Below are positions 16,133-24,707 of a DNA stretch of 64,000 nt, piece after piece. Below the pieces are notes generated by a model. The model saw only the letters and a program-made list of their open reading frames with translations. It did no database searches and was not told where the DNA came from. Position 1 is the stretch's first letter. Every line of letters starts with the position of its first letter. The stretch comes from Actinospica acidithermotolerans. Lineage in GTDB: Bacteria; Actinomycetota; Actinomycetes; Streptomycetales; Catenulisporaceae. A program made the position numbers and the translations under genes. The stretch is from NCBI RefSeq assembly GCF_018139625.1, contig NZ_JAGSOH010000005.1, positions 1-64,000 of the forward strand. Direction: 5' to 3'.

Positions 16133-17252
16133 TCGTGGCGGCGTTCGCCCGCGGCCCTGCGGGACGCAACTGCTTCCGCAGGGCCGCGGGGTCGATGTCC
16201 GCGCCGCGCTTCTTGATGTTGAGGGTGCCGTAGCCGCGTTCTGCGACGAGCGCGCGCAACTTCTTCACGGTGAACGGGAGCACGTCGGTGACCTCGTACG
16301 CTGCGGCATAGGGCGTCGGCGCGTACCGATCGGCCGTCAGGTAGGCGATCGTCGGGTCGAGGGTGCGACCGTCAAGGGTTTCTGCCAGCTCGCCTATCAG
16401 GCGCGCTCGGATGACGGCGCCGTCCGGTTCGTATAGGTATTGGCCGACTTCTCCCGATTCCGGGTCCGGCTCGCCCGCAGAGACGAGCGTGTGCGGCCCC
16501 GGCAGCAGCGTGGCCCGGCGCTCGGCGGTGCGCAGCGCGCCGAAGTAGATGCCGGCCTCCTTCACGTCGCCGCCGTCCGAGACCCACTCCGCCTCCGCGC
16601 CGCCGGGGATCGCCTCGTGCGGGATTCCGGGCGCGACCTTGAAGCCGGCGGCCGGCAGCCGGCCGGCCAGCCCGACCGCGAAGGACCACGGCGGCGAGTA
16701 CGCGCCGGGATCGAAGACGCGGCCGCGCTCACCGCGTCGCGCGGGGTCCAGGAAGACCGCGTCGCAGCCGTCCAGCGAAACCGCCTCCACATCCGCGCAC
16801 TCGACCCGGATCAGCCCCTCGAGCCCGAGCACGGCCGCGTTCGCGCGCAGCACGGCGCACGTGACGGGATCGCGGTCCACGGCCAGCACCTCGATGCCCG
16901 CCTCCGCGAGCACGAGGGCGTCCCCGCCGATCCCGCAGCACAGGTCCGCGACCCGGCGCACGCCCGCCGCCGTGAAACGTTCAGCGCGAAGCCGGGCGAC
17001 GGAGCGCCGGGTGGACTGCTCGTAGCCCGCCTCGGTGAAGTACATGGACCCGGCCCGCTCGCCGAACTTCGCCGCCGCCCGGCGGCGCAGCCGGTCCTGG
17101 GTCAGCGCCGTCGTGACGAGGCCGGCGGGGAAGCGGGCGCGCAGCCGGGCCGAGGCGGTGAGCGGGTCGACCGGGTCCGGCAGCGCGCCGAGTTCGCCGA
17201 GCAGCTCCCGGCCACCGTCGGTGAGCAAGAGGTCGAATTCGGTGAGATCCAC
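16047..17252 (-). CDS. THUMP-like class I SAM-dependent methyltransferase
   Basis: 401 residues from GTG 17252. N-terminal helical region, then SAM motif VADLCCGIGGDAL with AVDRDPVTCAVLRANA, CDAVFLDPARRGERGRVF as the catalytic-loop region, and a C-terminal THUMP-like domain ending RGADIDPAALRKQLRP and ATIIVTRHLGRHVALV. This arrangement matches the actinobacterial THUMP-like methyltransferases thought to act on RNA. The exact target is unknown. It overlaps the convergent histidine kinase gene. Confidence 0.88.
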   Translation of the reverse strand: MDLTEFDLLLTDGGRELLGELGALPDPVDPLTASARLRARFPAGLVTTALTQDRLRRRAAAKFGERAGSMYFTEAGYEQSTRRSVARLRAERFTAAGVRRVADLCCGIGGDALVLAEAGIEVLAVDRDPVTCAVLRANAAVLGLEGLIRVECADVEAVSLDGCDAVFLDPARRGERGRVFDPGAYSPPWSFAVGLAGRLPAAGFKVAPGIPHEAIPGGAEAEWVSDGGDVKEAGIYFGALRTAERRATLLPGPHTLVSAGEPDPESGEVGQYLYEPDGAVIRARLIGELAETLDGRTLDPTIAYLTADRYAPTPYAAAYEVTDVLPFTVKKLRALVAERGYGTLNIKKRGADIDPAALRKQLRPAGPRANAATIIVTRHLGRHVALVAREMPTEKPSAAGC

Positions 17253-17296
17253 GGATCATATTCTTGCTCACAGATCCAGCCGGTACCCTGCACCCT

Positions 17297-18826
17297 GTGC
17301 GTTCACCAAGGATGATCATCCGGCGGCCGGCCAGATTCCGCGCCGCGACCTGGGGCCCCTGGCTGCTCGCCTTCGGACTGTTCGTGGTGTACGGCGCAGA
17401 CTCGATCGCCCGGTACTACCGGTCCGCGGCCGGCTCCTACGACCTGGGCATCTTCACCGAGGTCGTCAAGGACTACGCGCACCTGCACGCGCCGATCGTG
17501 GACATCCTGGCGCCGGGCTACAACCTGCTCGGCGACCACTTCCACCCGATACTCGCCGCGCTCGGCCCGGTCTTCCTGCTCTTCCCGAGCCCGGTGACGC
17601 TGCTCGTGGCGCAGGCCGCGCTGTTCGCGGTGGCCGCGGTGCCGATCGTTTGGCTGGGCCGGGACCGGATCGGCCCGGGCGGCGCGTACGCGGTCGGCGC
17701 GGGCTACGGGCTGTCCTTCGGCGTCGCGCAGGCGGTGGATTTCGACTTCCACGAGATAGCCTTCGCCGTGCCGCTGCTCGCCTTCGCGCTCTGGGCGATG
17801 CTCGAGGAGCGCACCCGCACGCTGGTGGCCTGCTGCTTCCTCCTGCTGCTGTGCAAGGAGGACATCGGGCTCACCTTCGTGCTGCCGATCGGCATAGCGG
17901 TCATCCTGCGCGGCCGGATCAGGCTCGGCGGCGCGATCGCGGCGATGGGCGTGGCCGGTTCGCTGCTGGCGATCTACTGGATCATCCCGCACTTCAACGC
18001 GCAGCACGTCTACCAGTACTGGAGCAAGAACAGCTGCGTCGGCACCACGTCCGGCGCCGCGCACGGGAACGCGGTCAGCTGCCTGTGGGACTCGGGGATG
18101 AACCAGGCGGGCAACAAGCTCGAACTGATCTTCCTGCTGCTCGCGGTCACGGCGTTCACGGTGCTCCGCTCGCCGCTCGTGCTGCTCGTCGTGGCCAACC
18201 TCGGCCTGCGCTTCATCTCGACGGACACGAGCTTCTGGGGCACGGCGTACCACTACAACGCCGTGCTGATGCCGGTGCTGGCCGTCGTGGCGATCGACGC
18301 GATCGAGCGGGCGCGCCACGCCGAGCCGCTGGCCGACGCGCCCCTTGAGGACGACGAAGGGGACGCGGATGAAGAGGCTAAGCCCGTCCCCGTCCCGGTC
18401 CCCTGGTGGCGCCGCTGGGCCCACTCCGCGAGCGGCGCGGTCGGCCGGCACGGCGCGGTCGCGATGCTGGCGGCGAGCGCGGCGATGGTCCCGCAGTTCG
18501 CGTTCAACCAGTTCTTCAACCCGGACACCTTCACCTTCGACCAGCGCACCGCCGAACTGCGGCACGCGGTCTCGATGGTGCCGGGCGACGTGACGGTCGA
18601 GGCCACGATCAACGTCCTCGCGCCCCTCGCGGCCAAGGACGACGCGTACTGGATCGGCAACACCGGAAACCCCGCCGTGCAGTACATCGTGCTCGACACG
18701 GTCGTCTCCGGGTTCTCCGGGACGATCAACGATCCGGTCGCGTTCGTCGAGCAGCGCCATCCGGGCGCGACGTACACCGTCGTCTGGAGCGACGCCTACG
18801 GGATCTATGTGCTCAAGCGGTCGTAG
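17297..18826 (+). CDS. DUF2079 polytopic membrane protein
   Basis: About 509 residues with roughly ten hydrophobic segments. The family signature is near the N-terminus, SAAGSYDLGIFTEVVKDYAH, with a GDHFHPILAALGP loop, typical of DUF2079 proteins, which resemble membrane glycosyltransferases. An acidic cytoplasmic loop (DDEGDADEEAKP) interrupts the C-terminal half. Start choice: GTG 17297 follows TACCCT (17284-17289) by 7 nt, suggesting a leaderless transcript. ATG 17312 is the alternative; neither has a clear ribosome site. Function unknown. Confidence 0.85.
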   Translation: MRSPRMIIRRPARFRAATWGPWLLAFGLFVVYGADSIARYYRSAAGSYDLGIFTEVVKDYAHLHAPIVDILAPGYNLLGDHFHPILAALGPVFLLFPSPVTLLVAQAALFAVAAVPIVWLGRDRIGPGGAYAVGAGYGLSFGVAQAVDFDFHEIAFAVPLLAFALWAMLEERTRTLVACCFLLLLCKEDIGLTFVLPIGIAVILRGRIRLGGAIAAMGVAGSLLAIYWIIPHFNAQHVYQYWSKNSCVGTTSGAAHGNAVSCLWDSGMNQAGNKLELIFLLLAVTAFTVLRSPLVLLVVANLGLRFISTDTSFWGTAYHYNAVLMPVLAVVAIDAIERARHAEPLADAPLEDDEGDADEEAKPVPVPVPWWRRWAHSASGAVGRHGAVAMLAASAAMVPQFAFNQFFNPDTFTFDQRTAELRHAVSMVPGDVTVEATINVLAPLAAKDDAYWIGNTGNPAVQYIVLDTVVSGFSGTINDPVAFVEQRHPGATYTVVWSDAYGIYVLKRS

Positions 18827-18874
18827 GATCGACTCTGACGGAGAATCACCATCTCGCATCAGGGAGTGGATCCT

Positions 18875-19303
18875 ATGGCGACCACGCGCAAGGCCGCAGC
18901 GCACTGGGAAGGCAGCCTGCTCGAGGGCAAGGGCCAGGTCTCGTTCGACTCGTCCAACCTCGGCACCTACGACGTCACCTGGGCGGCCCGTTCGGCCGAG
19001 CCCAACGGCGTGACCTCGCCGGAGGAGCTGATCGCGGCGGCGCACAGCACGTGCTACTCGATGGCGCTCTCGCACGCGCTCGCGCAGAACGGCACCGCGC
19101 CGACCACCGTGGACACCAAGGCCGAGGTGGACTTCCAGCCCGGCACCGGCATCACGGCGATCCGCCTCTCGGTCCGCGCCGCCGTGCCCGGGCTGACGGA
19201 GGAGGAGTTCGTCGACTTCGCGAACAAGGCGAAGGAGGGCTGCCCGGTCTCCCAGGCCCTCAAGGCGGTGCCGATCACCCTCGAGACCGAGTTCGTCGCC
19301 TGA
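18875..19303 (+). CDS. osmC: OsmC/Ohr-family peroxiredoxin-like protein
   Basis: 142 residues; ATG 18875 has AGGGAG 8 nt upstream. The two redox cysteines of the family are present: Cys60 in AAAHSTCYSMALSHAL and Cys123 in EGCPVSQALK. The N-terminal HWEGSLLEGKG is typical of OsmC. The protein would reduce organic hydroperoxides using these thiols in the cytoplasm. Assignment to the OsmC rather than Ohr subgroup is by pattern. The last 12 bases of the gene, with stop, are repeated directly after it. Confidence 0.92.
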   Translation: MATTRKAAAHWEGSLLEGKGQVSFDSSNLGTYDVTWAARSAEPNGVTSPEELIAAAHSTCYSMALSHALAQNGTAPTTVDTKAEVDFQPGTGITAIRLSVRAAVPGLTEEEFVDFANKAKEGCPVSQALKAVPITLETEFVA

Positions 19304-19315
19304 TTCGTCGCCTGA
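19292..19315. repeat. 12-bp tandem duplication of the osmC 3' end with stop codon
   Basis: TTCGTCGCCTGA at 19292-19303 (codons Phe-Val-Ala-stop) is exactly repeated at 19304-19315, and a third partial copy follows. It is one of several such duplications in the window. Confidence 0.9.
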
Positions 19316-19449
19316 CGCGTCGGAGCGACGACGTAGTGTACTCGCCGGGACCGGTTCCGCACCGGTCCCGGCAAGGATTCGCCAAATTCGCACGAGTTTT
19401 TGGCTAAAATCCGGCGATCATCGAAGCCCGGCGGGTTTACTGCGGGTCT

Positions 19450-20925
19450 ATGGACACCAGCCCACAACCGGTGGCGGCGGTGCCCGGACCCAGCCCCTCG
19501 GGCCCCGAGACCACCGGACCGATATACCCGTTCGTGCGTACGTACCCGAATCCGCACGCGAAGTCAGACATGGAGCGCGAGGCCAGCCGGCCGATGCTCT
19601 CCCGGTACGCGCTCAGCGTCGTGCTGATCGTGCTCGTGCTCGGCGGCGGGCTGGAGATGCTGGCCCTGTGGTGGCTGCAGACTCCCGCCGCGCGCGTGGC
19701 GAACCTCTCCGAAGAACTCATCATGGCCGCCCAGCTGACCGGGCTCGTCGGCGGCTACCTGCTGCTGATCGAGGTCGCGCTGATGGCGCGGCTGCCCTGG
19801 CTGGAGCGCCGCATCGGCTCCTGGCTCGCATCGCTGCACCGCTACCTCGGCGGGTATCTGATGATGCTGCTCACCATGCACGTCGCCCTCGTGCTCACCG
19901 GCTACTCGCTCAGCCTGGGAGCACCCGTGAGCACCGTGCTGATGGGCGTCCTGCAGACCTATCCCGACGTGCTGATCGCGACGATCGCGTACCTGCTGCT
20001 GCTCGGCCTCGGCCTCAGCTCGATCAAGAAGTTCCGGCGCAAGCTCGGCTACGAGCGCTGGCACGCCGTCCACCTCGTCGCCTACCCCGCCGGCGTGCTG
20101 GCGTTCGGCCACGAGATCGCGATGGGCGCCCAGTTCACCCGCAACGCATTCGCCAGGGACGGCTGGACGCTGGTCAACCTGGCGGTCGCGGCTGCCGTGC
20201 TCACGCACCGCTTCTACCTCCCCCTGAAGCGGCACGTGCGGCACCGGCTGAAGATCTCGCACATCGTGGCCGAGGCTCCGGACACGATCAGCATCTACAT
20301 CACCGGCGTCGACATCGACGAGCTGAACGCCCAGGGCGGCCAGTACTTCCGCTGGCGCTTCCTGGCCCGCGGGGTCTGGTTCCAGACCCACCCGTTCTCG
20401 CTCTCGGCGCACCCGACCGAGAACACCCTGCGGCTGACCGTGAAGGGAGTCGGCGCCTACACCAGGCGGCTCAAGCGCCGGCTGCGGCCCGGCCAGCGAG
20501 TGCTCGCGGACGGCCCGTACGGCGCCTTCACCGCCTACCTCAGACGGCGAAGACGGGTGCTGCTGATCGGCGGAGGCGTCGGCGTCACGCCGCTGCGCGC
20601 GATCGCCGAGACCCTCGACGGAAACGAGCGCGACGTCATCTTCGCGCAGCGCGCCTCGACCGAGCACGACCTGCTGATGGTCGACGAGCTGCGCCGGATG
20701 CAGCGGCAGGGCAAGCTCACCTTCCTGCCGGTGCTCGGCAAGCGCGGCAAGAACCCGCGCGACGACCCCATGCATCCGGCCAGACTGCGCGAGGCCATTC
20801 CCGACCTGCGCGAACGCGAAGTGTTCATCTGCGGCTCCCCCGGCATGGTGGCCGCCACGATCAAGAACCTCAGGCGCGCGGGCGTGCGCAGGACGTACAT
20901 CCATTCCGAGCTTTTCGACTTCTGA
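19450..20925 (+). CDS. Ferric reductase-like transmembrane flavoprotein (ferredoxin/NADPH oxidoreductase family)
   Basis: 491 residues. A Pro-rich N-terminus leads into about six transmembrane helices with paired histidines (LHRYLGGYLMMLLTMHVAL, WHAVHLVAYPAGVLAFGHE) suited to bind two b-type hemes. A FAD domain follows (GGQYFRWRFL, HPFSLSA) and an NAD(P) domain (VLLIGGGVGVTPLRA, FICGSPGMV). It should carry electrons from cytoplasmic NAD(P)H through heme across the membrane. The next gene encodes an exported FMN-binding protein, so the likely role is extracytoplasmic flavin reduction. Iron-reductase activity itself is not shown. Confidence 0.88.
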   Translation: MDTSPQPVAAVPGPSPSGPETTGPIYPFVRTYPNPHAKSDMEREASRPMLSRYALSVVLIVLVLGGGLEMLALWWLQTPAARVANLSEELIMAAQLTGLVGGYLLLIEVALMARLPWLERRIGSWLASLHRYLGGYLMMLLTMHVALVLTGYSLSLGAPVSTVLMGVLQTYPDVLIATIAYLLLLGLGLSSIKKFRRKLGYERWHAVHLVAYPAGVLAFGHEIAMGAQFTRNAFARDGWTLVNLAVAAAVLTHRFYLPLKRHVRHRLKISHIVAEAPDTISIYITGVDIDELNAQGGQYFRWRFLARGVWFQTHPFSLSAHPTENTLRLTVKGVGAYTRRLKRRLRPGQRVLADGPYGAFTAYLRRRRRVLLIGGGVGVTPLRAIAETLDGNERDVIFAQRASTEHDLLMVDELRRMQRQGKLTFLPVLGKRGKNPRDDPMHPARLREAIPDLREREVFICGSPGMVAATIKNLRRAGVRRTYIHSELFDF

Positions 20926-20940
20926 CCCACGTGACCCACG
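20923..20940. repeat. 9-bp tandem duplication spanning the stop codon of the ferric reductase-like gene
   Basis: TGACCCACG starting at the TGA stop (20923) is exactly repeated at 20932-20940. Confidence 0.8.
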
Positions 20941-20967
20941 TGGCGCACCCCTGAGTTGGGAGTTGCC

Positions 20968-21399
20968 ATGCGAATCTTCACCGTCTGCACCGTCGCCTCG
21001 GCCGCCGTCCTCACCACGGCGATCACGGCGAAGGCGCTGATGACCCCCACGGAGCACGCCGCCCTCACCGGCGTCTCCACGACCGCGGGCACCCGAACCG
21101 CGCTCGGACCCGAGATCCCCCTCGCGCACGGCATCGTCCAGGTGCAGGTCACCTGCCTCGGCACGAAGATCGTCAACCTCGTCGCGGTGCAACTGCCGCA
21201 CGACAACAACCACTCCTGGGACGACTCGCTGCACGCCGCGGCCGTGCTGCGCAGCGAGATCCTCAGCAAGCAGACCACCGACCTGGACGTGGTCAGCGGC
21301 GCGACCTACACCAGCAGGGCCTACCTCGAGTCGCTCAACGCCGCGCTCGAGGTGGCGGCGCCGAACGCACCCAAGATGAGCCCGACGCCGATGTCCTGA
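20968..21399 (+). CDS. Exported FMN-binding domain protein
   Basis: 143 residues from ATG 20968, 42 bp after the reductase, with TTGGGAG as ribosome site. The N-terminal hydrophobic segment (MRIFTVCTVASAAVLTTAIT) is an export signal or anchor. The domain ends with VVSGATYTS, the FMN-binding motif in which a Thr is covalently flavinylated by ApbE in known families. ApbE itself is not in the window. Together with the reductase it forms a two-gene transmembrane electron-transfer unit. Confidence 0.88.
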   Translation: MRIFTVCTVASAAVLTTAITAKALMTPTEHAALTGVSTTAGTRTALGPEIPLAHGIVQVQVTCLGTKIVNLVAVQLPHDNNHSWDDSLHAAAVLRSEILSKQTTDLDVVSGATYTSRAYLESLNAALEVAAPNAPKMSPTPMS

Positions 21400-21401
21400 C
21401 T

Positions 21402-21520
21402 CCGACGTCCCGATCCCGACGTACCAACTCCGACGTCCCGATCCCGACAGGTCCCGAACCCGACGTCCCGATACCGACAGGTCCCGATCCCGACGTCCCG
21501 ATACCGACAGGTCCCGATCC
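21402..21520. repeat. Tandem 30-bp repeats downstream of the FMN-binding gene
   Basis: Three 30-bp units start at 21431, 21461 and 21491 (pattern CGACGTCCCGATnCCGACAG plus GTCCCGAnCC). A shorter related unit lies at 21402-21430. They begin three bases after the TGA stop and resemble the gene's own last codons. The last unit abuts the hairpin terminator. Confidence 0.9.
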
Positions 21521-21564
21521 CGGCCGCGTGCCGCGCCGTCCGAACCGGCGCGGCACGCGGCCGG
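21520..21564. terminator. Bidirectional terminator hairpin
   Basis: A perfect 18-bp GC-rich stem (21520-21537 with 21547-21564) with a 9-base loop lies between the convergent FMN-binding and G1 peptidase genes. It has no T-run, as usual for GC-rich actinobacterial terminators. Confidence 0.85.
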
Positions 21565-21595
21565 GGGCTTCCCTGGCCCGGCTCCCGGTCGCTGC

Positions 21596-22351
21596 TCAGC
21601 CGGTGCTGAGCCAGGTCGCCGTGAACACCCGTCCGCCGGTCAGCGACGAGATGGCGTCCTCCTGAACCCCTCGCATATCCACGAGGTTTCCAGTCCAGAG
21701 CGTCCAGTCCCCCAGCGGCTTTCCGTTCGCCGTCGCTCCGGAGAAGGTCACCGAGCCGAAGTCCGTGACGTTCCCGGACGAGCCCGCGGCGCCGGTGTCC
21801 GAGTTGGCCTCCACGATGACGTTCGCCGAGGTGGGCGTGCCGCCGGTGGAGACCTGGGTCTTGTCCTGCGTCATCGTCCAGCCGCGGGTGACGTTCTTGA
21901 GAACCATCGTGAAGTTGTTATCGCCGTCGTAGACGACCGACGCGTGCATGTGGTCGCCGGGCTCGGTCGCATTGCTCACCGGCACGCCGACCGCCGGGTA
22001 CATCTCCCACCAGGAGTAGTAGTCCGGCGTGGTCCCGTTGCAGTTGGCGGCCGTGCCGAGCTGCGCGATCGTGCCGGAACCGCTCAGCCCGACCCAGAAG
22101 CCGGTCTGCTGGTCGCCGCCCGCGCAGACCGCGGTCGGCTCGATCCAGTTCGCCGTGACCGACGTGAAGGTGCCGTCGATCGCGGAGTAGCCGGATCCGA
22201 AGTTGTACGCGGCGGCCGACGCCGCACTCGGCGCGGCCGACGCCATTCTGGCCGCCGCCGCCACGAGTCCGAGCGCGCTCGCCGCACCGCCGAGCACCGT
22301 GTAACGGCGCGGGTGCCTGCGGAATCGCTGTTTGAGGCCCAGTCGGGGCAT
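21596..22351 (-). CDS. Secreted G1-family (eqolisin) glutamic peptidase
   Basis: 251 residues; the ATG at 22351 is preceded by GAGGAG. A basic N-terminus (KQRFRRHPRRY) and a hydrophobic run to about residue 45 form an export signal. The mature part fits the eqolisin beta-sandwich: TANWIEPTAV, then DQQTGFWVGLSG, YYSWWEMYPA, and SANVIVEANSD. Gln82 and Glu181 are the likely catalytic Gln/Glu pair. Such peptidases work at acid pH, suggesting an acidic soil habitat. Assignment is by motif order. Confidence 0.82.
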   Translation of the reverse strand: MPRLGLKQRFRRHPRRYTVLGGAASALGLVAAAARMASAAPSAASAAAYNFGSGYSAIDGTFTSVTANWIEPTAVCAGGDQQTGFWVGLSGSGTIAQLGTAANCNGTTPDYYSWWEMYPAVGVPVSNATEPGDHMHASVVYDGDNNFTMVLKNVTRGWTMTQDKTQVSTGGTPTSANVIVEANSDTGAAGSSGNVTDFGSVTFSGATANGKPLGDWTLWTGNLVDMRGVQEDAISSLTGGRVFTATWLSTG

Positions 22352-22519
22352 GGGTATCAGGGCTCCTCTGTCCGCGGACCGTCGCGGTCCGCCCGCCCCT
22401 AGGTCCGCCCCGGCCCGGAAAAGGTTGCCGGGATTTCCCGCGATCCCGGGAACCGGCGCCGGAAGTGACGCGTTGTCACTTCAGGTAGTCCGGTCAACAC
22501 GAGAGGTGATGAGTGAGTG

Positions 22520-22816
22520 ATGCGCATCGACAGGACACTGCTCCGCGAGCAGGACGCGCGGCTGAAGTCGGCCTGGCACGAGATCGAGGAGGCCTCGCAG
22601 CGGATCCTCAGGCAGCTGGCCGAGGCGGAGTCCGTCAGCCCGGAGGAGGCGCGCCTGGTGCTCGACGCGTCGTACGCGCTCTGGCGGGTGGATCAGGGCG
22701 TGCACGAGCTGATCGACCTGCACCGCGCCCTCGTCGAGCGGCTGAACAAGGCTTCCCCCGCCCTGCTGCCGCGGGGCGGGGGAACCGTCGGAGGTTACGC
22801 GCTAGGCGGCGGTTAG
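22520..22816 (+). CDS. Small helical hypothetical protein
   Basis: 98 residues from ATG 22520, with GAGAGG about 13 nt upstream. The sequence is strongly helical and charged (LLREQDARLKSAWHEIEEAS, LVLDASYALWRVDQGVHELI) and may form a coiled coil. The C-terminus is Gly-rich. I do not recognise a family. The TAG stop is formed by a target TA plus the first G of the MITE-like element that starts at 22816. Without the element the frame would end at TAA in the same place. Confidence 0.6.
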   Translation: MRIDRTLLREQDARLKSAWHEIEEASQRILRQLAEAESVSPEEARLVLDASYALWRVDQGVHELIDLHRALVERLNKASPALLPRGGGTVGGYALGGG

Positions 22817-22981
22817 GCCGTGTCTTCGAACCAGCGTCCAAGCAGGAGGCCGCGGCGTCTCACGCGTGCGCTCGCAAGGCGCAGAGACGGGCCCGTACTC
22901 GGTCGCCTGCAACCGTCCCCGCAACGCCGCGAGCGTGCCTGGCATGTGCCGCGGATCCGGCGATAGCTGGGAGACACGGCC
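22816..22981 (+). mobile_element. MITE-like element, copy A (166 bp, TA-flanked)
   Basis: The ends are inverted repeats: GGCCGTGTCT at the left and AGACACGGCC at the right, flanked by TA (22814-22815 and 22982-22983) as a target duplication. The interior is an imperfect long palindrome without an open frame. The reverse complement of copy B (40463-40627) aligns along its whole length at roughly four fifths identity by eye, including an exact 17-base block CAACGCCGCGAGCGTGC. A TA target fits the IS630/Tc1 or IS5 (IS427) type; no transposase is in the window. Confidence 0.8.
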
Positions 22982-23009
22982 TAAGCGGGGTGGCGGTACG
23001 GGCTCGAAG

Positions 23010-23089
23010 TCAGGCGGTGACGTCCTTAGGCGGTGACGTCCTTACCCAGTGACGGCCTTACCCAGTGACGTCCTTAGGCGGTGACGTCC
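23010..23089. repeat. Five 16-bp tandem repeats of the tsaD 3' end
   Basis: Units at 23010, 23026, 23042, 23058 and 23074 follow the pattern TTAGGCGGTGACGTCC, or the variant TTACCCAGTGACGTCC. The unit at 23074-23089 is the actual end of tsaD (minus strand, reading Val-Thr-Ala-stop). The other four lie immediately downstream, each carrying a stop. Confidence 0.92.
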
Positions 23090-24120
23090 GTGATCAGCAT
23101 GGAGGAGTCCGCGGGCAGATCGAGCCTGCTCGGTTCGACGCCGGCCGCGACGAGTTCGGCGCCGAGGGCGGCGACCATGGCGCCGTTGTCGGTGCACAGG
23201 CCCGGGCGCGGCACGCGGACGCGGACCCCCACGGCCTCGGCGCGTTCGACCGCCATCGTGCGCAGCCGCGAGTTGGCCGCGACGCCGCCGCCGATCAGCA
23301 GGTGGTCGACGCCGTTCTCCTTGCAGGCGCGCAGGGCCTTGCGGGTGAGCACGTCCACGACGGCTTCCTGGAAGGAGGCGGCCACGTCCGCGACGGGCAC
23401 CGGCTCGCCGGCCCGCTGCTTCGCCTCGACCCAGCGCGCGACCGCGGTCTTCAGGCCGGAGAAGGAGAAGTCGAAGGGCGCGTCGCGCGGGCCGGTCAGG
23501 CCGCGCGGGAAGGCGATCGCGTCCGGATCGCCGCCCTCGCGCGCGGCGCGGTCGATGTGCGGGCCCCCGGGGAAGCCGAGGCCGAGCACCCGGGCGACCT
23601 TGTCGAAGGCCTCGCCGGCCGCGTCGTCGATCGTGCCGCCCAGGGGGCGCACGTCCGTCGCCACGTCCGGAACGAGCAGCAGAGAGGAGTGGCCGCCGGA
23701 GACGAGCAGCGCCATCGCGGGCTGCGGCAGCTTGCCGTGCTCCAGCTGGTCCACGCAGACGTGCGCGGCCAGGTGGTTCACGCCGAAGATCGGCTTGCCC
23801 AGGGCCAGCGCGTACGCCTTCGCCGCGGCGACGCCGACCAGCAGCGCCCCGGCCAGGCCCGGACCCGCGGTGACGGCGACGGCGTCGATGTCGCCGAGCT
23901 TCAGGCCCGCTGTCTCCAGCGCCCGGTGCACGGTCGGCACCATGGCCTCCAGGTGCGCCCGCGAGGCGACCTCGGGCACCACCCCGCCGAACCTCGCGTG
24001 CTCGTTGACGCTGGTGGCCACCGCGTCGGCCAGCAGCTCCGTGCCGCGCACGATGCCGACACCGGTCTCGTCGCAGGAGGTTTCGAAGCCGAGGACGATC
24101 GGCTGGTCGGCGGAGCTCAT
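23074..24120 (-). CDS. tsaD: tRNA N6-adenosine threonylcarbamoyltransferase TsaD
   Basis: 348 residues. It transfers the threonylcarbamoyl group onto A37 of ANN-decoding tRNAs with TsaB and TsaE. Seen: [16 protein letters not shown] at the N-terminus, metal ligands His116 and His120 in [66 protein letters not shown] and [10 protein letters not shown]. Length and motifs are canonical. The ATG at 24120 overlaps the stop of rimI (ATGA), so tsaB-rimI-tsaD are coupled. Confidence 0.98.
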   Translation of the reverse strand: MSSADQPIVLGFETSCDETGVGIVRGTELLADAVATSVNEHARFGGVVPEVASRAHLEAMVPTVHRALETAGLKLGDIDAVAVTAGPGLAGALLVGVAAAKAYALALGKPIFGVNHLAAHVCVDQLEHGKLPQPAMALLVSGGHSSLLLVPDVATDVRPLGGTIDDAAGEAFDKVARVLGLGFPGGPHIDRAAREGGDPDAIAFPRGLTGPRDAPFDFSFSGLKTAVARWVEAKQRAGEPVPVADVAASFQEAVVDVLTRKALRACKENGVDHLLIGGGVAANSRLRTMAVERAEAVGVRVRVPRPGLCTDNGAMVAALGAELVAAGVEPSRLDLPADSSMLITDVTA

Positions 24121-24707
24121 TCCTTCACCCAATTCACGGTCTTCACACTGTCCACCTCGATGCGCTGCCCGGCCGCCCCCGTGTCGCCGAAGCGCGCGAT
24201 GATCTCGCCGCTGCGCATCACCAGCGCGTCGATCCCCATCGGCTGGTAATAGCCCTTCCGGATGCCGACGTCCTGGAAGCCGAACCGCCGGTAGAGCTGC
24301 TGGGCGCGGTCGTTGTCCACCCGCACCTCGAGCACGACGTCGTCGCAGTCGCGCCGCGCGGCCTCGCGCATCAGCTCGGTCAGCAGCACCGCGCCGAGCC
24401 CGCGGCCCTCGCGGCCCGGATCGACCGCGATGGTCAGCACCTCGGCCTCGCCGATCCCGGCGAGCAGTCCCGCGTAGCCGATCAACCGCGGCTCGTTCTC
24501 GTCGTCCGGGGCGTACTCCTCGGCGACCAGGTAGTACCGGGTCGCGGCCTCGGCCAGCTCGGACCAGAACATGCCGACCGACCAGGCGTCCTCGGGGAAG
24601 GCCGCGTGCTCGAGCAGGATGACGCCGGGGATGTCCCACCACCGCATGCGCCGCAGCTCGACGCGCCCGGGTCGGGCCGCCGCGGGCAGCAGGTGGGCGC
24701 TGGTCAT
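24117..24707 (-). CDS. rimI: Ribosomal protein S18-alanine N-acetyltransferase RimI
   Basis: 196 residues, GNAT fold. It is longer than the E. coli protein because of an N-terminal extension and a C-terminal tail. Seen: [37 protein letters not shown] as acetyl-CoA loop, and [20 protein letters not shown]. The position between tsaB and tsaD with stop-start overlaps on both sides is the standard actinobacterial arrangement and supports the assignment. Confidence 0.93.
   Translation of the reverse strand: MTSAHLLPAAARPGRVELRRMRWWDIPGVILLEHAAFPEDAWSVGMFWSELAEAATRYYLVAEEYAPDDENEPRLIGYAGLLAGIGEAEVLTIAVDPGREGRGLGAVLLTELMREAARRDCDDVVLEVRVDNDRAQQLYRRFGFQDVGIRKGYYQPMGIDALVMRSGEIIARFGDTGAAGQRIEVDSVKTVNWVKE

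Noticed and set aside
21431-21520. CRISPR-like array
   Set aside because: The 30-bp units are head to tail without spacers, and no cas genes are near.
22986-23009. A second partial MITE end beside copy A
   Set aside because: GGCTCGAAG resembles the element end only by a few bases and lacks the GTGTCT part and a TA flank.
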